Of a stretch of DNA of 64,000 bases, positions 33,233-45,850 are shown piece after piece; positions within the stretch are counted from its first letter, which is position 1, and every line of letters begins with the position of its first letter. The notes beneath the pieces were generated by a model that ran no database searches, was not told the origin of the DNA, and saw only the letters and a program-made list of their open reading frames with translations. The DNA is taken from assembly GCA_030737875.1 (NCBI GenBank), contig CM060912.1:458556310-458620309 (forward strand), in the 5' to 3' direction. Source of the stretch: Allium sativum (Eukaryota; Streptophyta; Magnoliopsida; Asparagales; Amaryllidaceae). Both the position numbers and the translations under genes were made by a program.

Positions 33233-36200
33233 TAATCCCTAATAAGTGCAACCATGAGAAAGCTTGCATCAAGGCAACTGCAAGGCCGGGCCATGGAATG
33301 GTGGAATTCAGTCACGCTTGAGACTCCAAAGGAAGAAATTTCATGAGAGAAATTCCAGGCTAAGTTTGAAGCAAAGTATATCTCCACTGCTCAGGAGTCA
33401 GCTTTGTTCAAGAAGTTCGTGGAGCTGAAACAGAATGGTCGTTATGTGCTTGATTATGTTTTTGATTTCGAGGCTTTGTCTAAATACGCTCATTCATACA
33501 TTGATACACCTTATCAGAAGAACGTGAAGTTTGTTATGGGTCTGGATACCTATATTAGAAGGCTGTAGGTGGATCATCTTGACGATTCATTTGTGAAGAT
33601 TGTGGAAAAAGCTATTCACCATGAGAGCTTGTTTCCTAAGGAAGCTAATGTTGTCACTGCAACCAAAGAGGTTAAGAAACCATAGCAGGGTGGTAATAAT
33701 AAGAAGAGGAAGTAGCAACAATAGAAGGGAAAAGATGGCCAAAAGAAGCCTAAGAGTGATGTGGTTTGCTTTAACTGCCAACAGAAAGGCCTTTTTGCTA
33801 ATGAGTGCAAGAATCCCAAAGTTGTGAAGAAGTGATTCAACTGTGGGAAGCCTGGGCATGAGAAGAAAGACTGTTCAGAATCAGTTAAGGGTAAGCAGGT
33901 TGTTAAGGCGTATGCTTTGGAAGTCGTGCCAACTTCTTCGAGAGCTCCTACTACAGAGGAGAAGGGAAAGGGTGTCATCGTGCAAGGTACTGTTTCTGTC
34001 CGAGGTTTTTCAGTTCGAGTTTTGTTCGATACTGGAGCATCACATTCTTTCATTTGCAATGAGCTTGTGTGCCGCTTGGGTTTGGAACCCAAAATTTGTG
34101 ATAGACCATTGATCGTGACTAATCCAGTTGGGGATTCATCCAATCTTTGCATGATTTTCCGTGGTCTAGTGTTGTTGAGTCATGGTTGCTCTTTTGTGTG
34201 TGATTGCTTTGTTCTTAATTTCGCTAGGTTTGGGATCATCTTGGGCATGATTGGCTCAAGTGGTATGCGGCAAGAGTGAATTGCGAGAAGCTAGCGGTGA
34301 GAGTCGAGGATGTGGAAGGGTGAAAGGTGTTGATTAGACGTAACCGTGAAGAGGGTGTCTTCGTGAGCTATCTATAATCGCTTGGTATTCCACAGGAAGA
34401 CTTGTCATCTGTGCTGATCACTGATGAGTATGAGGATGTCTTTGACGAGGTCAAAGGGTTGCCGCTGCATAGTGAGATCGAGTTTAGGATCGATTTGGTC
34501 GAGGGTGCTACACCAATCGTTATACCTCTTAGGCGGATGGCGCCTAAGGAACAACGAGAGTTAGAGGTGCAAGTCCATGACCTTCTAGGGAAGGGATTCA
34601 TTTGGAGAAGTGTTTCCGAATGGGGTGCACCAGTTGTGTTTGCAACCAAGGAAAATGGCTCGTTAAGATTGTGTGTTGACTATCGTGAGCTGAACAAGGT
34701 GACTAAAAAGAACAAGTATCCGTTGCCAAGGATTGATGACTTGTTCGATCAGCTTCACGAGGCCAAAGTGTTTTCTCAGATGGATTTGGCAATGGGATTT
34801 CGGCTTTTGAGGGTGGCAAAGGATAGTGTGCTAAAGACTTCTTTTAGGACACCATCCGATTTCTTCGAATGGTTGGTGACGCCATTTGGGTTGACTAACG
34901 CGCCAACGTATTTTTTGGATCTTATAAATAGGGTTTTCAGAGATCAGTTGAACAAGTTCTTGCTTGTGTTCATGGATGACATTCTACTTTACTCTTGGAA
35001 TGAGGAAGAGCACAAGGCGCACTTGAGAGTTGTGTTGGAAATCTTGCGAAAGGATCAGCTGAGAGCTAAGTTTTCAAAGTGTCACTTCTAGGAGAGTGAA
35101 GTGAGGTTCTTAGGAAACATTGTTTCTAGAAATGGGATAACGGTTGACCCCGCTAAAGTGGCAGCAATCTAGTACTGGGATAGGCCTAAGAATGCGATGG
35201 ATGATTGGAGTTTCCTTGGGTTGGTTGGTTATTACCAACGGTTTATCAAGGATTTCTCTAAGGTAGCTGCACCGTTGACAGGATTGACAAAGAAGAATGA
35301 AGTGTTCACATGGGATGCAAAGTGTGAGCAAGCTTTTGGAATCCCGAAGGAGAGATTAACGAGTGCTCCTATGTTGACCATTCCGAGTGGGAATAAAGAG
35401 ATGGTGGTACATATCGATGCATGTGGTACTGGACTTGGAGCATTACTGATGCAAAAGGATAAGATTGTGGCCTATACGAGTCAATAGCTAAAGCCGCATG
35501 GGAAGAATTACCCAACTCATGATTTGGAGTTGGCAGTGATCGTGTTTGCTCTGAAATGTGGAGACATTACATGTTGGGAGTTCGATTCGAGTTGTTTACG
35601 TATCATAAGTCGTTGAAGTATCTTTTCTCCCAAAAGGATTTGAATCTTCGGCAGCAAAGGTGGCTAGAGTTTCTGGCATCGTATGATTTCGATATAGCCT
35701 ATACTCCTGGAAAAGGTAACACGGTTGCAGATGCGTTGAGTAGAAGGCACACAAGTTTGGGGGCGATGTTTTCGAAATGGAAGAGCCTCGAGAATTTGGT
35801 AAGGTTCGATTTCAGGCCAAGGTGCGAGTTGGAACCTAAAATGTTGGCAATCTTATCAATAAGATCTACTCTTATTGAAAGGATTGGCGAAAGTCAAAAG
35901 GGAGAAGCGAAGCTTGTCGAGTTTGTCTAGAAGCTGGAACCATAAGATAAATAGTTCGAAGTCGATCGAGAAGGTTGGCTTCGAAAGCAAGGGCTACTGG
36001 TTGTTCCTGATATTAATGGATTAAGAGATGAGATTCTAAAGAATGTCATCACTCGAAGCTGACGATTCATCCCGATGGTAATAAGATGTATCAGGATATG
36101 AAGCGAGTCTACTACTAGGAGGGGATGAAGCAAGATATTGGAAAGTTCATTTCGAAATGCATGAACTGTCAGTTAGTGAAAGCTGAACAGAAGAAACCGA

Positions 36201-37312
36201 GTGGTTTACGTCAGCCATTGGAAGTTTCTACGTGGAAGTGGGAACAAATATTAATGGATTTTATTGATGGATACCTAGAACTAGGGCAGGAAATGAAGGG
36301 ATTCAGGTCATCGTGGATCGCTTGACCAAAAGTGCAAGGTTCATTCCTGTCAAGTCGACTAGAACGACATCAAAATTGGCTGAACTTTATGTAAAATAGA
36401 TAGCTCGATTCCATGGTATCTCGAAGAGCATAGTGAGTGACCGAGATCCATTATTTATCAATGAATTTTGGAAGAGTTTGCAAGAAGCTTTGGGGACCGA
36501 GTTGTGTTTAAGTATAGCTTACCATCCCCAAACTGATGGTCAGACTGAGAGAATCAACCGAGTTTTGGAGTATCTCCTCACGGATTGTGTATTAGACTTC
36601 GGAGGATCATGGGAAGACCATCTACATTTAGTGTAGTTTGCATATAATAATAGCTACCAGTCTAGCATTGGGATGGCACCATACGAGGCGTTGTATGGGA
36701 GGCCGTGTAATTCTCCAGCTTGTTGGTTAGAAACTGGAGATAAGTTGGTACTTGGGTCAGTGATGATTAGAGAGACCTAGGATTGTATTGAGATCGTTCA
36801 ACAACGAATGAAGGCGGCCCAAGATCGTCAAAAGAGTTATGCTGATAAGCGTCGAAAGGATTATGAATTTTACATAGGCAATATGGTTTTTGTGAAGATT
36901 TCGTCGTTAAAGCATATGTTTAGATTCGGAAAGAAAGGAAAGTTAGCTCCTAGGTTCGTTGGACTATTTCCGATAGTCAAGCGAATTGGAAAGCTTGCAT
37001 ATAGATTGGAGTTACCCGAGAAGATGTCGAGTGTGCATAATGCATTCCATGTATCATTTCTACGGAAGTTCGTGCTTGATTCGAATGTGGTGGTATCTGC
37101 GAAGCAATACGAAGACCAAGAAGTAGAGACCGTAGTCGAGAAACCTCGTAAGCCACTTCGTGTTTGTGGGAAATGACACGAAACAACTTAGGAGGAAGAC
37201 GATTAAGCTAGTCAAGGTACAATGGAGTGAAGACGGCGACGATTGTACGTGGCAGATGGAAGAGAGTATGAAGGCGATTCATCCGGAATTCTTAGTCGGT
37301 AGGACCCTTTGA
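33233..37312 (+). pseudogene. Decayed Tekay-like Gypsy gag-pol
   Basis: Remnant of a gag-pol related to 21965-26392. It begins mid-gag (LQGRAMEWWNS), where the Copia element inserted. Recognisable in order: gag core; two knuckles (the second has its first Cys codon turned to TGA near 33834); protease DTGASHSF (about 34029); RT with FMDD (about 34970-34982); RNase [11 protein letters not shown] (about 35410); integrase core with SDRD (about 36437) and TDGQTER; and a chromodomain-like KLVKVQWSEDGDDCTW tail ending at 37312. Frameshifts lie near 34249, 35560, 36043, 36280 and 37176. Many in-frame TAG codons stand where relatives have Gln or Trp. It cannot make a functional protein. Confidence 0.9.
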
Positions 37313-37515
37313 GATCATATCATCATTATATTATTGTATCTTGTTGATTGTTTGATAGAATTCCGCGTGCTAAGATAAAGCTATGGATGCATGGCTTGAT
37401 GGTTGCTAGTTTGGATGATAGAATTGGCTTCTCAAGGATAATAGGCATGCAGAATTATTGTGATTGCTAGTGTTTGCTTGGAATTTCGGGGGTGAAATTC
37501 TTAAGGCGAGGAGAA
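37313..37515 (+). other. 3' UTR and polypurine tract of the decayed Gypsy
   Basis: Short non-coding stretch ending in AATTTCGGGGGTGAAATTCT and TAAGGCGAGGAGAA directly before the LTR. This is a mutated form of the young element's tract. Confidence 0.7.
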
Positions 37516-37896
37516 TGTAACAGCCCGCATTTTACATATTAGGAGATCGTAAAATATTTTTATTTGATTCCCTTAGGGTTTGATCATTCTCATATTTTAA
37601 TATGTTGCTTATGGGGACGTGAGACATGTCCATAATTTTTACCGATTTTGTTTGTGACCATTTAGCCTCTGTCGGTCTTGTACAAGGCATAACTTTTGAT
37701 TCAAGTCGAATCAGAGGGTAAGACCTGTGCCATTGGAAAGTAAATGATGATTGCCTTTCCATTGAATGGTTACATTAAAGGTTTGGCTCAGCGATTTTGG
37801 AGGTATCATGGTTTTAAGGTCTAATAGTTGGCTGTTCAGATTTTTAAGCCATAATGGGCTAATTTGGAGAGGCCCATTAGTGGGCTAGTGAAAGGG

Positions 37897-37904
37897 TATA
37901 AATA
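37897..37904 (+). promoter_or_regulatory. TATA box of the decayed Gypsy LTR
   Basis: TATAAATA in a GGGTATAAATAGGGG context, 381 bp into the LTR, with a CT-rich leader following. Confidence 0.6.
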
Positions 37905-38609
37905 GGGGATGGGAGGTATGAGAAATGGTTTAGTTTCTCTATTCTCTCATTTGGTGGCCTTGTGTTCCTCCTTCCTCCAACACCTTTCCACCATTAAAAG
38001 TAAAAATCTAAGGAGGGAAATCATAGATCTACACCATTGGAGGCTAGATCTACATCAACTGAAGCGGGAATTCATCGGATCAAGGGGTTTGGTTTGAATT
38101 GCTTACTGTCCGAAATCGTATTGCATTGATTTTTGCTTGTTTGGGAGAATCAGTGAGTGATTTGCATCTCTCACATGGATTCAATGAAGTATATGAGTGT
38201 TTGTTCACGTTTTCATCAAATTCAAGTGTTTAACTTAGATCTACACCATTATAAGTCCGTTTTCACATGAATCACCCTATGATCTATTTTAGCAAGTTTA
38301 AATTGATAATTTCTATACCATTTCATGTGTATATGCAAGTTAGATCTATAATTTTGTTCACGTGATCGATTATCATGATTTTGGAGTGATTTGCATAATT
38401 TTGGCAAAAATAGTCATATTCATGTTATTGGTGATTCATATCATATTTGTGGTCGCATTCGACGATTTGGACAAGTTGGTTTCATCGAATTTATCGTTTG
38501 GAGGAGTTTTGGTCGAAATCGGAGTTGAAATGGAGAATTGCAGGTTTTGGGTCGCACGTATGGCGTCGCTCGCACCAAGTGTGGTTTTCTTGGGGAACAA
38601 GACAGGAAG

Positions 38610-39030
38610 AGTCGGTCGGGCGAGCGAGCCTAGGGGAGCATGGTCGGTCGTGCGAGCGTTCCAGGACGGTTGTATAGTCTGGAATGGTAAGGTAGTGGGT
38701 TTGTCGTTCAGGTTCTAGTCGGTCGTTCAGGTCCTGGTCGGTCGTCCATGTTTTGGTGTGAAGCAAATTTGGTCGGTCATCTCCTGGTCGTGCAAGGAGG
38801 AGCTGGTCGGTCGCACACGTTTTGGAGCATGGATGTTTGGTTCAAACAAAAGTGGTCGGTCTAGCGAGGTTAGTTCGAGCAGGGGTGTACAGGTTGAGGA
38901 GCTGCCAGTCGTGCATCTCTCCTGGTCGGTCGATCCTATTGGGTCGGTCGTGAATCCTGGAAATGGTAAAGAGTAAGGTAGAGGCTGGTCGGTTGGTCAT
39001 CCTGTTCGGTCGTGCCTGGTCGGTCGTTCA
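38610..39030 (+). repeat. Interspersed TCGGTCG direct repeats
   Basis: About twelve copies of (G/A)GTCGGTCG-like words at irregular spacing of about 15-70 bp, often as CTGGTCGGTCGT. They lie 700-1130 bp downstream of the TATA box, so in the transcribed part of the LTR. Confidence 0.7.
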
Positions 39031-40481
39031 ATGATGGAACAGTTGGTCAAGTTTGAAGGTTTTGACAACGCTATTAAAACACTGTGGTTGATGGATTAAG
39101 TGTTGTGGTTGGTTTCCTTAGCTGATATGTGTGAATGTTATGGGTTATATTGAACCTTATATTGATGTTGTTTGGTTTGATGATGATGGTGGCTTCAACG
39201 AGAGTCCAGGGGAGGATGGTCAAAGTGTTTAATGAGTTCGTTGATCGACGTAGAACAACCAATGAGGTGACAACTCAAAGGTCATGAGTTCGTGGATAAT
39301 GGTTGCTTAAGAAGGTTGCTTGAGCTATGAGAAGTCGTCGGATTGGATGATTAAAGATGAGAAGCCCGAGAGATTATCGTTGTCGTAGTTCTAGCAGGCT
39401 CATAGCAGGGGTACGATGAGGGCACCCAAAAGACCGGTTGTAGGTCGAGTACCCTGGGTATCATTGAAAGGCCTAGTTGTCAAGGTTGAACATACATACG
39501 CATCGTTGAAAGGCGTATGGAGTTTATGCTAGAAATAGGGTTACCATTAGCCCTTGAAATATGGAAAGGTTGGCCGTCATACAGTTAATGATGGTTTCAA
39601 AGCAGGATTGCCGATGATACTCAGAGTCAGTCATGGATGGTTGATTGTTCTATTTGTACCGTCTTATGTAGGTCGTCCAACGTCGAAGAAGGTGTTCCTT
39701 GAGTTCTTGTTTGATATTGGTTTAGGCCTTTGGGGTTTGTGCTTGAGGGATGTTGAATCAATCAGGACGGTTTACATGAGATATATATAATTTGGATGTT
39801 ATGAGTGCTTACCATGGTTGAATGGGTGGTCTGATTTCCATGGATGAATGGTTGAATTGTTTATCGTAAAGGCTATCACTGTCCGATATGGGGAAGATAG
39901 GATTGAGTTCTTCTCTGGTGTTGTGGGTAGATTAGTATGTTTATCTATCCATTCTCATATACCTTATTGTTGAAGTTTGTTAGTTTTTTATCGCATACTA
40001 AGACTGTTGTCTGACTCAATGTTTTATGTTTACTCTTATTACCTTGGGCTATTCGTCCGGTTGTGGATGGGCAGACTAAGTAGCAGGTTACAGGTAATGG
40101 AGCTTAGTGAAGCGAGGTTGCAGATCGATGACAAGCAGGAGGGTTACGTGCTAGTTTATTAGTGGCTAGTATTTCTATTTCCGCTGTTATTGTAGTGTTG
40201 TACTCTGAGGGTTGTAGTGAGGACTCTTGTCCAAAAATATTGATACGATTCTAAGATGTATGGAGATTTGACTAGTCATGATGAGGGGTTTTATTTTCTG
40301 TGCAATTATGTTTCACTATTGACACGACCCGAACTTCCCCGTAAAGGAAAGCCCGGATTAATTTGAGAACACGACAAATCAGAACACAAACAGAAGAACA
40401 CTTCATTGCTTATTACGACAATTTACTAAAATTGCTAAAATTAAAAATTTTAAATTGGTTCGGATTTTCCGGGTTGTTACA

Positions 40482-41827
40482 GCTATTAATACCTATTGTG
40501 TATGTTTTGTTGTATTTTATCCTTGCACTGTGAGTTTTACAACAGGTTTCGCTGTTGTTGTTTACCTACGATGATCGTCCATAGTTGTCGTTCACACCTT
40601 TCAGCGCATTATTCCTCTTGTTTAGTGCGGGGGATGTGGGCAGTCGTTGCAGTTTCAAAATTCATGCTTTTGAAAAATGAAGCTATTATAAGACTCAAGT
40701 CCCATCACATAATGCAACGCAAACCGAAGGAAACAGTTTTACCGTATAATAACCAAACATGCTTGATATCCTTTAAAACAAAACTTTTGATATTATTATT
40801 AATGTTTAGGTGTTGAAATCACTTTCGAAAATAAATGTATCAATCTTAGCTCGTGTAATGCTCTATCCCAGTATGTTGGCTATATAGCTACAAATGAAAA
40901 CGTAAGCTCTTATTGGAAGTTGGATTCCAACAATGACCAAGGAAAAGGATCTTCCTTAACCATTCAGATTGTCTCTAACAAGATGTCCAGGACTCACACG
41001 CATGTGATACTTCCTATCGGCAGAGCTGACCCGCCAATTCCTGGTGAGTTCGGGTTTCTCCTGAACATAACGTTCCACGGTCATCTCTAACCATCATCCT
41101 CATTGTATTTGACCATTATCCGAAGCACCTCAATCCATCAACCACATAAGTTATCATGCCTGGTCTCTGTACCATGGCATCACTTTTAGCTTGAAGGAAA
41201 CATTAGTCCTTACTATAGGGCCCATCATCCTGTTTTGGCCATTCACGGGTTGTGAGGCTCTACAGTCATGTTTAAACATAATGCTACACTATATGAAATA
41301 TGCTTCAACCATCATCCCCAAAGCTGTGCTTTTCAACAACCGCTTTGACCAGCTTAGCACTTAGCATGTGACATTGTCAGTTCACAACAAAAAATCAGTG
41401 TCTATTAATATATATCACTCTGAGTACATAAGTCTCGGAGAAAGGTGATAAGCAAGGAGAATAAATTCTCCGCCACCAATTGATATAACATAAATAGCAA
41501 CCAACCGACTATGTTGTAAAATACAACATTAGACACACATCCATTTACAAGTCCGTTCTTTGTTTTAAATGAAACCGAAGGCGCTTTTTTCCACGATGCC
41601 GCCTGGGTGCGAAAGCCCTTACAACCCAAATCACTTCAAGTACGGTTGGATAACCATCACAACATAACCTCATAATGGGGGATCAATCCGAGACATCGAC
41701 GAGCAATCCTTTCGATGTGAAAGTCTCTGGTCTTTTATCACAGTCAATGTCGTTTTCATTACATTGTTTAGTTATTCATAATGGGTCGAAACCCGGTCAT
41801 TCCGAATAACTATCGCAACTTTCAAAT
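40482..41827 (-). repeat. Outer minus-strand Gypsy LTR, left piece
   Basis: Non-coding. The region 40840-41640 resembles the LARD LTR at about 7500-8100 in word order (GGATTCCAAC, then CAAGG, then ACGTTC- and CGCCACC-like words), suggesting a related LTR. It is bounded on the left by the decayed Gypsy and on the right by the Retand-type element, and probably continues at 59648. Weak assignment. Confidence 0.4.
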
Positions 41828-42556
41828 TGTTAGATCCAAAATTGGCTCTAACACCCAAACGAGTAATGATTCTACTGAAATGAAATCAAAAAACAAAGAA
41901 AACACACAATTTATAGTGGTTCGGCGTTAAATAGCCTACGTCCACTTTCTACTCTTTGAATTGATGACTTGAATGCAAATACAACAATGATTCTCACTCA
42001 ATTTTCACTCATATAATGCATTGATTCGCTTAATTTCCTTCACAATGTGATTCAAAAAGTGATTGTAATCTGAACAAGTCGATGAAATTCAGATAGCAAA
42101 GGAGTTTGAGTTCTGAAAATGCCAAAAGATCCTTCCAAATGTCCCTTGATGGTGCATTTATAGGTGGAAAATCCTCCTGGGATAGCTTCGGTTCGGATCC
42201 ACGTGGCATCCATCCCATTATTATCGGGTTCCGATGGAATATGGTGGCAACAGCGCATCAGGTTAGTGGCAAACATGGGGAGAACGTGGGTATAACTGCT
42301 CCGGGTCTTAAGGAAACATAGGCTGTAACCGCTACTACTTAAATTGTCTGGGTTCGGATCAGAAGTACTACAAATTAGGGGAATGGATCGGGTTTACCCG
42401 AACCGATCCAATTTGGCCTGCACTCCTTCCTTCTCTGCTCTACGCTGTTCTGTCTTAACCAAGGAAATCCGATCCGATCCGACTTGACTAAAAAACATTC
42501 TTCATTCTTTTGATCTTTTAATATTTGTGTAGCCTAGTTCACAAAGTAGGCTAACA
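41828..42556 (-). repeat. 3' LTR of the Retand-type element
   Basis: 729 bp. The minus-strand TATA box TATAAAT is at 42156-42162. Short ORFs in this LTR are incidental. Confidence 0.9.
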
Positions 42557-42571
42557 TTTTGTCCCCTCAAA
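42557..42571 (-). promoter_or_regulatory. Polypurine tract of the Retand-type element
   Basis: Minus-strand TTTGAGGGGACAAAA, directly before the 3' LTR. Confidence 0.65.
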
Positions 42572-42703
42572 GGATGCTTCTGTTGAAGATGGAGCGTTCG
42601 TTGACATTATCTGTTCACTAGTCTCTGAATTTGAACTGTTGAATAGTCGCTTCCAATCGTTCGTAGGGACGCATTTTGTCATGAAGTCATGTCTCCTGTT
42701 GCC

Positions 42704-42711
42704 TATAAATA
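42704..42711 (+). promoter_or_regulatory. Candidate TATA box 1 of the antisense gene
   Basis: TATAAATA in a GCCTATAAATACACC context, followed by a C/T-rich leader. It is outside the LTR and on the opposite strand from gag-pol. Confidence 0.45.
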
Positions 42712-42996
42712 CACCAAAAGATTCACAGATTTCCTCCTTCGTTTCAAACAGTTTTGGGAACTTTGAATTTTGTCCAGCGACTCCTCCAGGTAAGCTCTTT
42801 GTTTATTTTTATTTTCCTTTGAATTCAATTCATATGCCAAGCCAATATGCATGATTCCATCAGGGTTCGGTATCCGATCCGGACAGCTTTTCTTACACTT
42901 CACCATCGTTGAACGAATGGGCTGAATGCCCGTATGGGCCAGTAATCTGATCTGGTCGGAATGACGTGTTAGGAATACTAAGAGACATTACATCTC

Positions 42997-43004
42997 TATA
43001 TAAA
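42997..43004 (+). promoter_or_regulatory. Candidate TATA box 2 of the antisense gene
   Basis: TATATAAA followed by TTCACTTTTCATCCTCTTTC, a typical plant leader composition. Confidence 0.4.
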
Positions 43005-44255
43005 TTCACTTTTCATCCTCTTTCTCCTTCTTTCCTTCACTATCACTGTCTTCTAAGTTTTGCAAAAGAGAAAAACCCTAGTTTCTGAAAATTCGAAATT
43101 CCCTTCGATTCTTGAAATAATCATATAAGTAGGTTGCAAAACTTCAGTTAATTCCCTTTTAATCGATTTAGATTCAAATTCATGGGTAATTTGGACGATT
43201 TGAGTATGGTTCTTAGCTGGCCATAACGCCATGACCCTCTTCCCTCCCCCTCGCCATCGCCGTTAATGGCCTCATCGCCATCTCGAGATAGTAATGGAGG
43301 GGATTTAGGATCTAAGGTTGAACGCGTCAGCACGTAAGTGCTTGACTTTAATTCAATTTTGGGCATGAGATTGGGTTCGGTGTTGGTTAAGGAAGAATGA
43401 GGATGAAGAAGAAGAGGGAAAGGTCTGGGATCGGTTCGGGTGAAGAGGTATAAGAATGAAGAGGAGAGGAGGCTCCATTTGACCGGATCGGGTCAGAGTA
43501 AGAACTAAAGAGACAGATAAAAACGAGATGTGCCCAACCGGGTCGGGTCGGAGTGATAGACATGGTTATGGAAATATATGGGTACTCGGACCGATCCGTA
43601 TCACAAAAAGTACCAACCTCCGAACCCAACTAATATGCTCGAGATATATTAACTTCTGCTTTGGGCCACACATGGTCCTGCCCCCGGTCCGAACACTTTC
43701 CTTTGTGGGTACCCGATCCAAACCCCAAAATATATATATCCGAACCGAACTGAAACCATCCAATTTAATGCACAAGAAATGTCCGACTTGCTCAATCAAT
43801 GCTTGCCTTGACTTACAACTTAATGAACAGTTAGGATAGTGCAACACCCCGTGATTTTGAATATTAAAATTAACGAATTAAAGAATACTTCATTTCAAAT
43901 GTGAAAATTAAGGGAAATGGGTTAAACCATTGCGTTCGTCCCGGAATTCTTCTTGAGATAGAGTCCGAGTTTGTGTAAAACGGACAACATATGAAGGAGA
44001 TATGGACTAACGAAGTTAGGCAGAAAAACCGGAAACAGACCAGAATGCATTGGCGCACTTATGAAGTGTGCCAGTACAAAAATGCACTGGCGCACCTGGC
44101 AAGTGCGCCCATGTCGGGCTAAAAACCTGCACAGATTTCTAGAGTGTTCTGATCTGAACAGTGATTCATTGCTGAGTCACTAGGGCTTAGGTGACTATCT
44201 GAATGGTTCTGGTTATTCCTAGGTTAATCCGATGACTCTTATTAAATTAAACTTC

Positions 44256-44262
44256 TATAAAA
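44256..44262 (+). promoter_or_regulatory. TATA box of the solo LTR
   Basis: TATAAAA, 416 bp into the LTR, followed by a C-rich leader. Confidence 0.55.
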
Positions 44263-44639
44263 ACACTCCCAAACCCTCAACCCCAATCGCACTAATTCAT
44301 ACCAAGTGCCGCCATTCCGTCAATGGGGAACCTAGAGTAGCCGCCGTTCTCTTTCAACTCAAAAGCAATATAGAAGCAAGAATCAAAATCAATACTAAAT
44401 CTAAATTAGAATAACAATTAGTCTACATCAAAGGCGAGCAATTCAGTTTCAGAATACAGATCCCAGAAAAACAAGACTGTTCTTTTGTTTGTGAGTATAA
44501 TTTCTTTCACAAAATAATTAATAAATTAATTATGATGGGTCATGACTTGGATTGTGAGAATATGTCTGTTGAATCATGTGATGTTACTTGATTTTTTTTG
44601 TGAATATATGATTGTTTTGTTAACTTATGTTTGTAGGTC

Positions 44640-45420
44640 TAAATCATACATGAATCTTATGTAAGTTTAGAATGTTAAAACATATGTGAATCTTATGCAA
44701 GTTTGTTTCTACATATGCTAATTTGTATATGAATCCTATGCAAGTTTGGGATGTTAAATCATACGCTAGTTGTATATAAATCTTATGCAAGATTGGGGAT
44801 GTTAAATCATATGCTAGTTTATGAATCTTATGCAAGTTTGGGATGTTAAAACATATGTGAATCTTATGCAAGTTTAGGATGTTAAAGCATACGCGAATCT
44901 TATATAAGTTTGGAATGTTAAATTATATATATGAATCTTATGCAAGTCTGTAGGTGGATTATACACAAGTTCATATGTGAATCAAGTATATACATATGCT
45001 AGTTTATATGCAAAACATGTGACATTAATTTACATGTTTAGATCTATATGCAAGTTCACATTTTTATGTTTAGATCTATATCTAGATCCATGGCAGTACG
45101 TAGTTATGCAAATTTATGTTCTATATTCCCATTTCCTATGCTAGTTTTGTATGTGAATCATATGCTAGTTTTGTATGTGAATCATATGCTAGTTTTGTAT
45201 GTGAATCATATGCTAGTTTGAATGTAAGTTTGTATGAAATTCATGTGCAAGCTATAGGTAAACCATATCCATATATGCAAGTTCACGATTACATGTTTAG
45301 ATCTATATTTAGATCCATGATAGTTTATGCAAATTTATGTTATATATATATATCCATTTCCTATGCAAGTTCTTGGCTATGCAAACTTATGTTATGATCT
45401 ATTTTATGTGTTATGCAAGT
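44640..45420 (+). repeat. Degenerate TATGCAAGTTTGGGATGTTAAA-type repeats
   Basis: Irregular units combining TATGCAAGTT, GGATGTTAAA, CATATGCTAGTT and GTGAATC. Three exact GTTTTGTATGTGAATCATAT units lie near 45143-45210. It occupies the same place in the LTR as the 23-bp array of the young element and shares the TATGCAAGTT core. Confidence 0.7.
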
Positions 45421-45723
45421 TGTGATGTTGCTTTTCTTTTTATAAGTTAGACTATTTTCGAGTCTAACATATATCGTATTAAAACGAACGAATAACGTGG
45501 GGACAATGGGAAAATATTAATTTTGCAAAATTGTGAATTGGCACAAAATGGCTTTAAAGGCATATAATAAATTTGAGACATTAATTGGCCTAATTTATAT
45601 GCATAGAAATTATGGACATAATTTAGGTGGCAATTATGGACATAGATTAATTTGGAAGTTAATGACAATTTGAAATGGAGATATTAATTCAAATTGGGGT
45701 CGAATAATAATATGTAATAATAA

Positions 45724-45830
45724 ATGCCTAAGACATGAGGTTAGGCTCGTTTGTGGTGTAAGACTGCCCGGACCCGCCTGGAACATCCAGCAACCACAAA
45801 TGGTAGTCTAATGTGAGAGGTCAAAGGCAT
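45724..45830 (+). repeat. Structured LTR motif, unit C
   Basis: P1 ATGCC plus GAC (45724-45728, 45732-45734) with GTC plus GGCAT (45820-45822, 45826-45830). P2 TTAGGCT (45741-45747) with AGTCTAA (45805-45811), one G-U. P3 TTTGTGGT (45750-45757) with ACCACAAA (45793-45800). A short CTG/CAG stem and a CCGG/CTGG apical stem follow. The joints ATGAGG and ATGTGAGAGGTC match units A and B. Confidence 0.7.
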
Positions 45831-45850
45831 AAATTAAATGCGTAATAAAC

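Larger units (their letters stand above)
37516..40481 (+). repeat. 3' LTR of the decayed Gypsy
   Basis: About 2966 bp from TGTAACAGCCCGC to GGGTTGTTACA. It carries TATAAATA at 37897 and a TCGGTC-rich array at about 38610-39030. The ORF through the array is a repeat artefact. The 5' LTR lies outside the window, so the target duplication cannot be checked; the right flank reads GCTAT. Unlike the Tekay LTR, I find no copy of the structured motif. Confidence 0.8.
42572..43834 (+). promoter_or_regulatory. Presumed promoter and leader of the antisense gene
   Basis: No long frame. On the plus strand there are two promoter-like sites. TATAAATA at 42704-42711 is followed by a CT-rich stretch and a CAG|GTAAG splice-donor-like site at 42790. 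TATATAAA at 42997-43004 is followed by a CT-rich leader and the plant 5'-UTR-like AAAACCCTAGTTTC (about 43072). Both point at the coding region starting at 48270. The solo LTR at 43840 would then lie inside a leader intron. Inference from sequence only. Confidence 0.4.

Noticed and set aside
38362..38718. 118-codon ORF in the 3' LTR of the decayed Gypsy
   Set aside because: It runs into the TCGGTCG word array, overlaps frames on both strands, and has no domain.
42030..42321. Short ORFs shared by both Retand-type LTRs (also near 59126-59474)
   Set aside because: They are LTR sequence around the TATA box, are not in the transcript orientation of a gene, and differ in frame integrity between copies.
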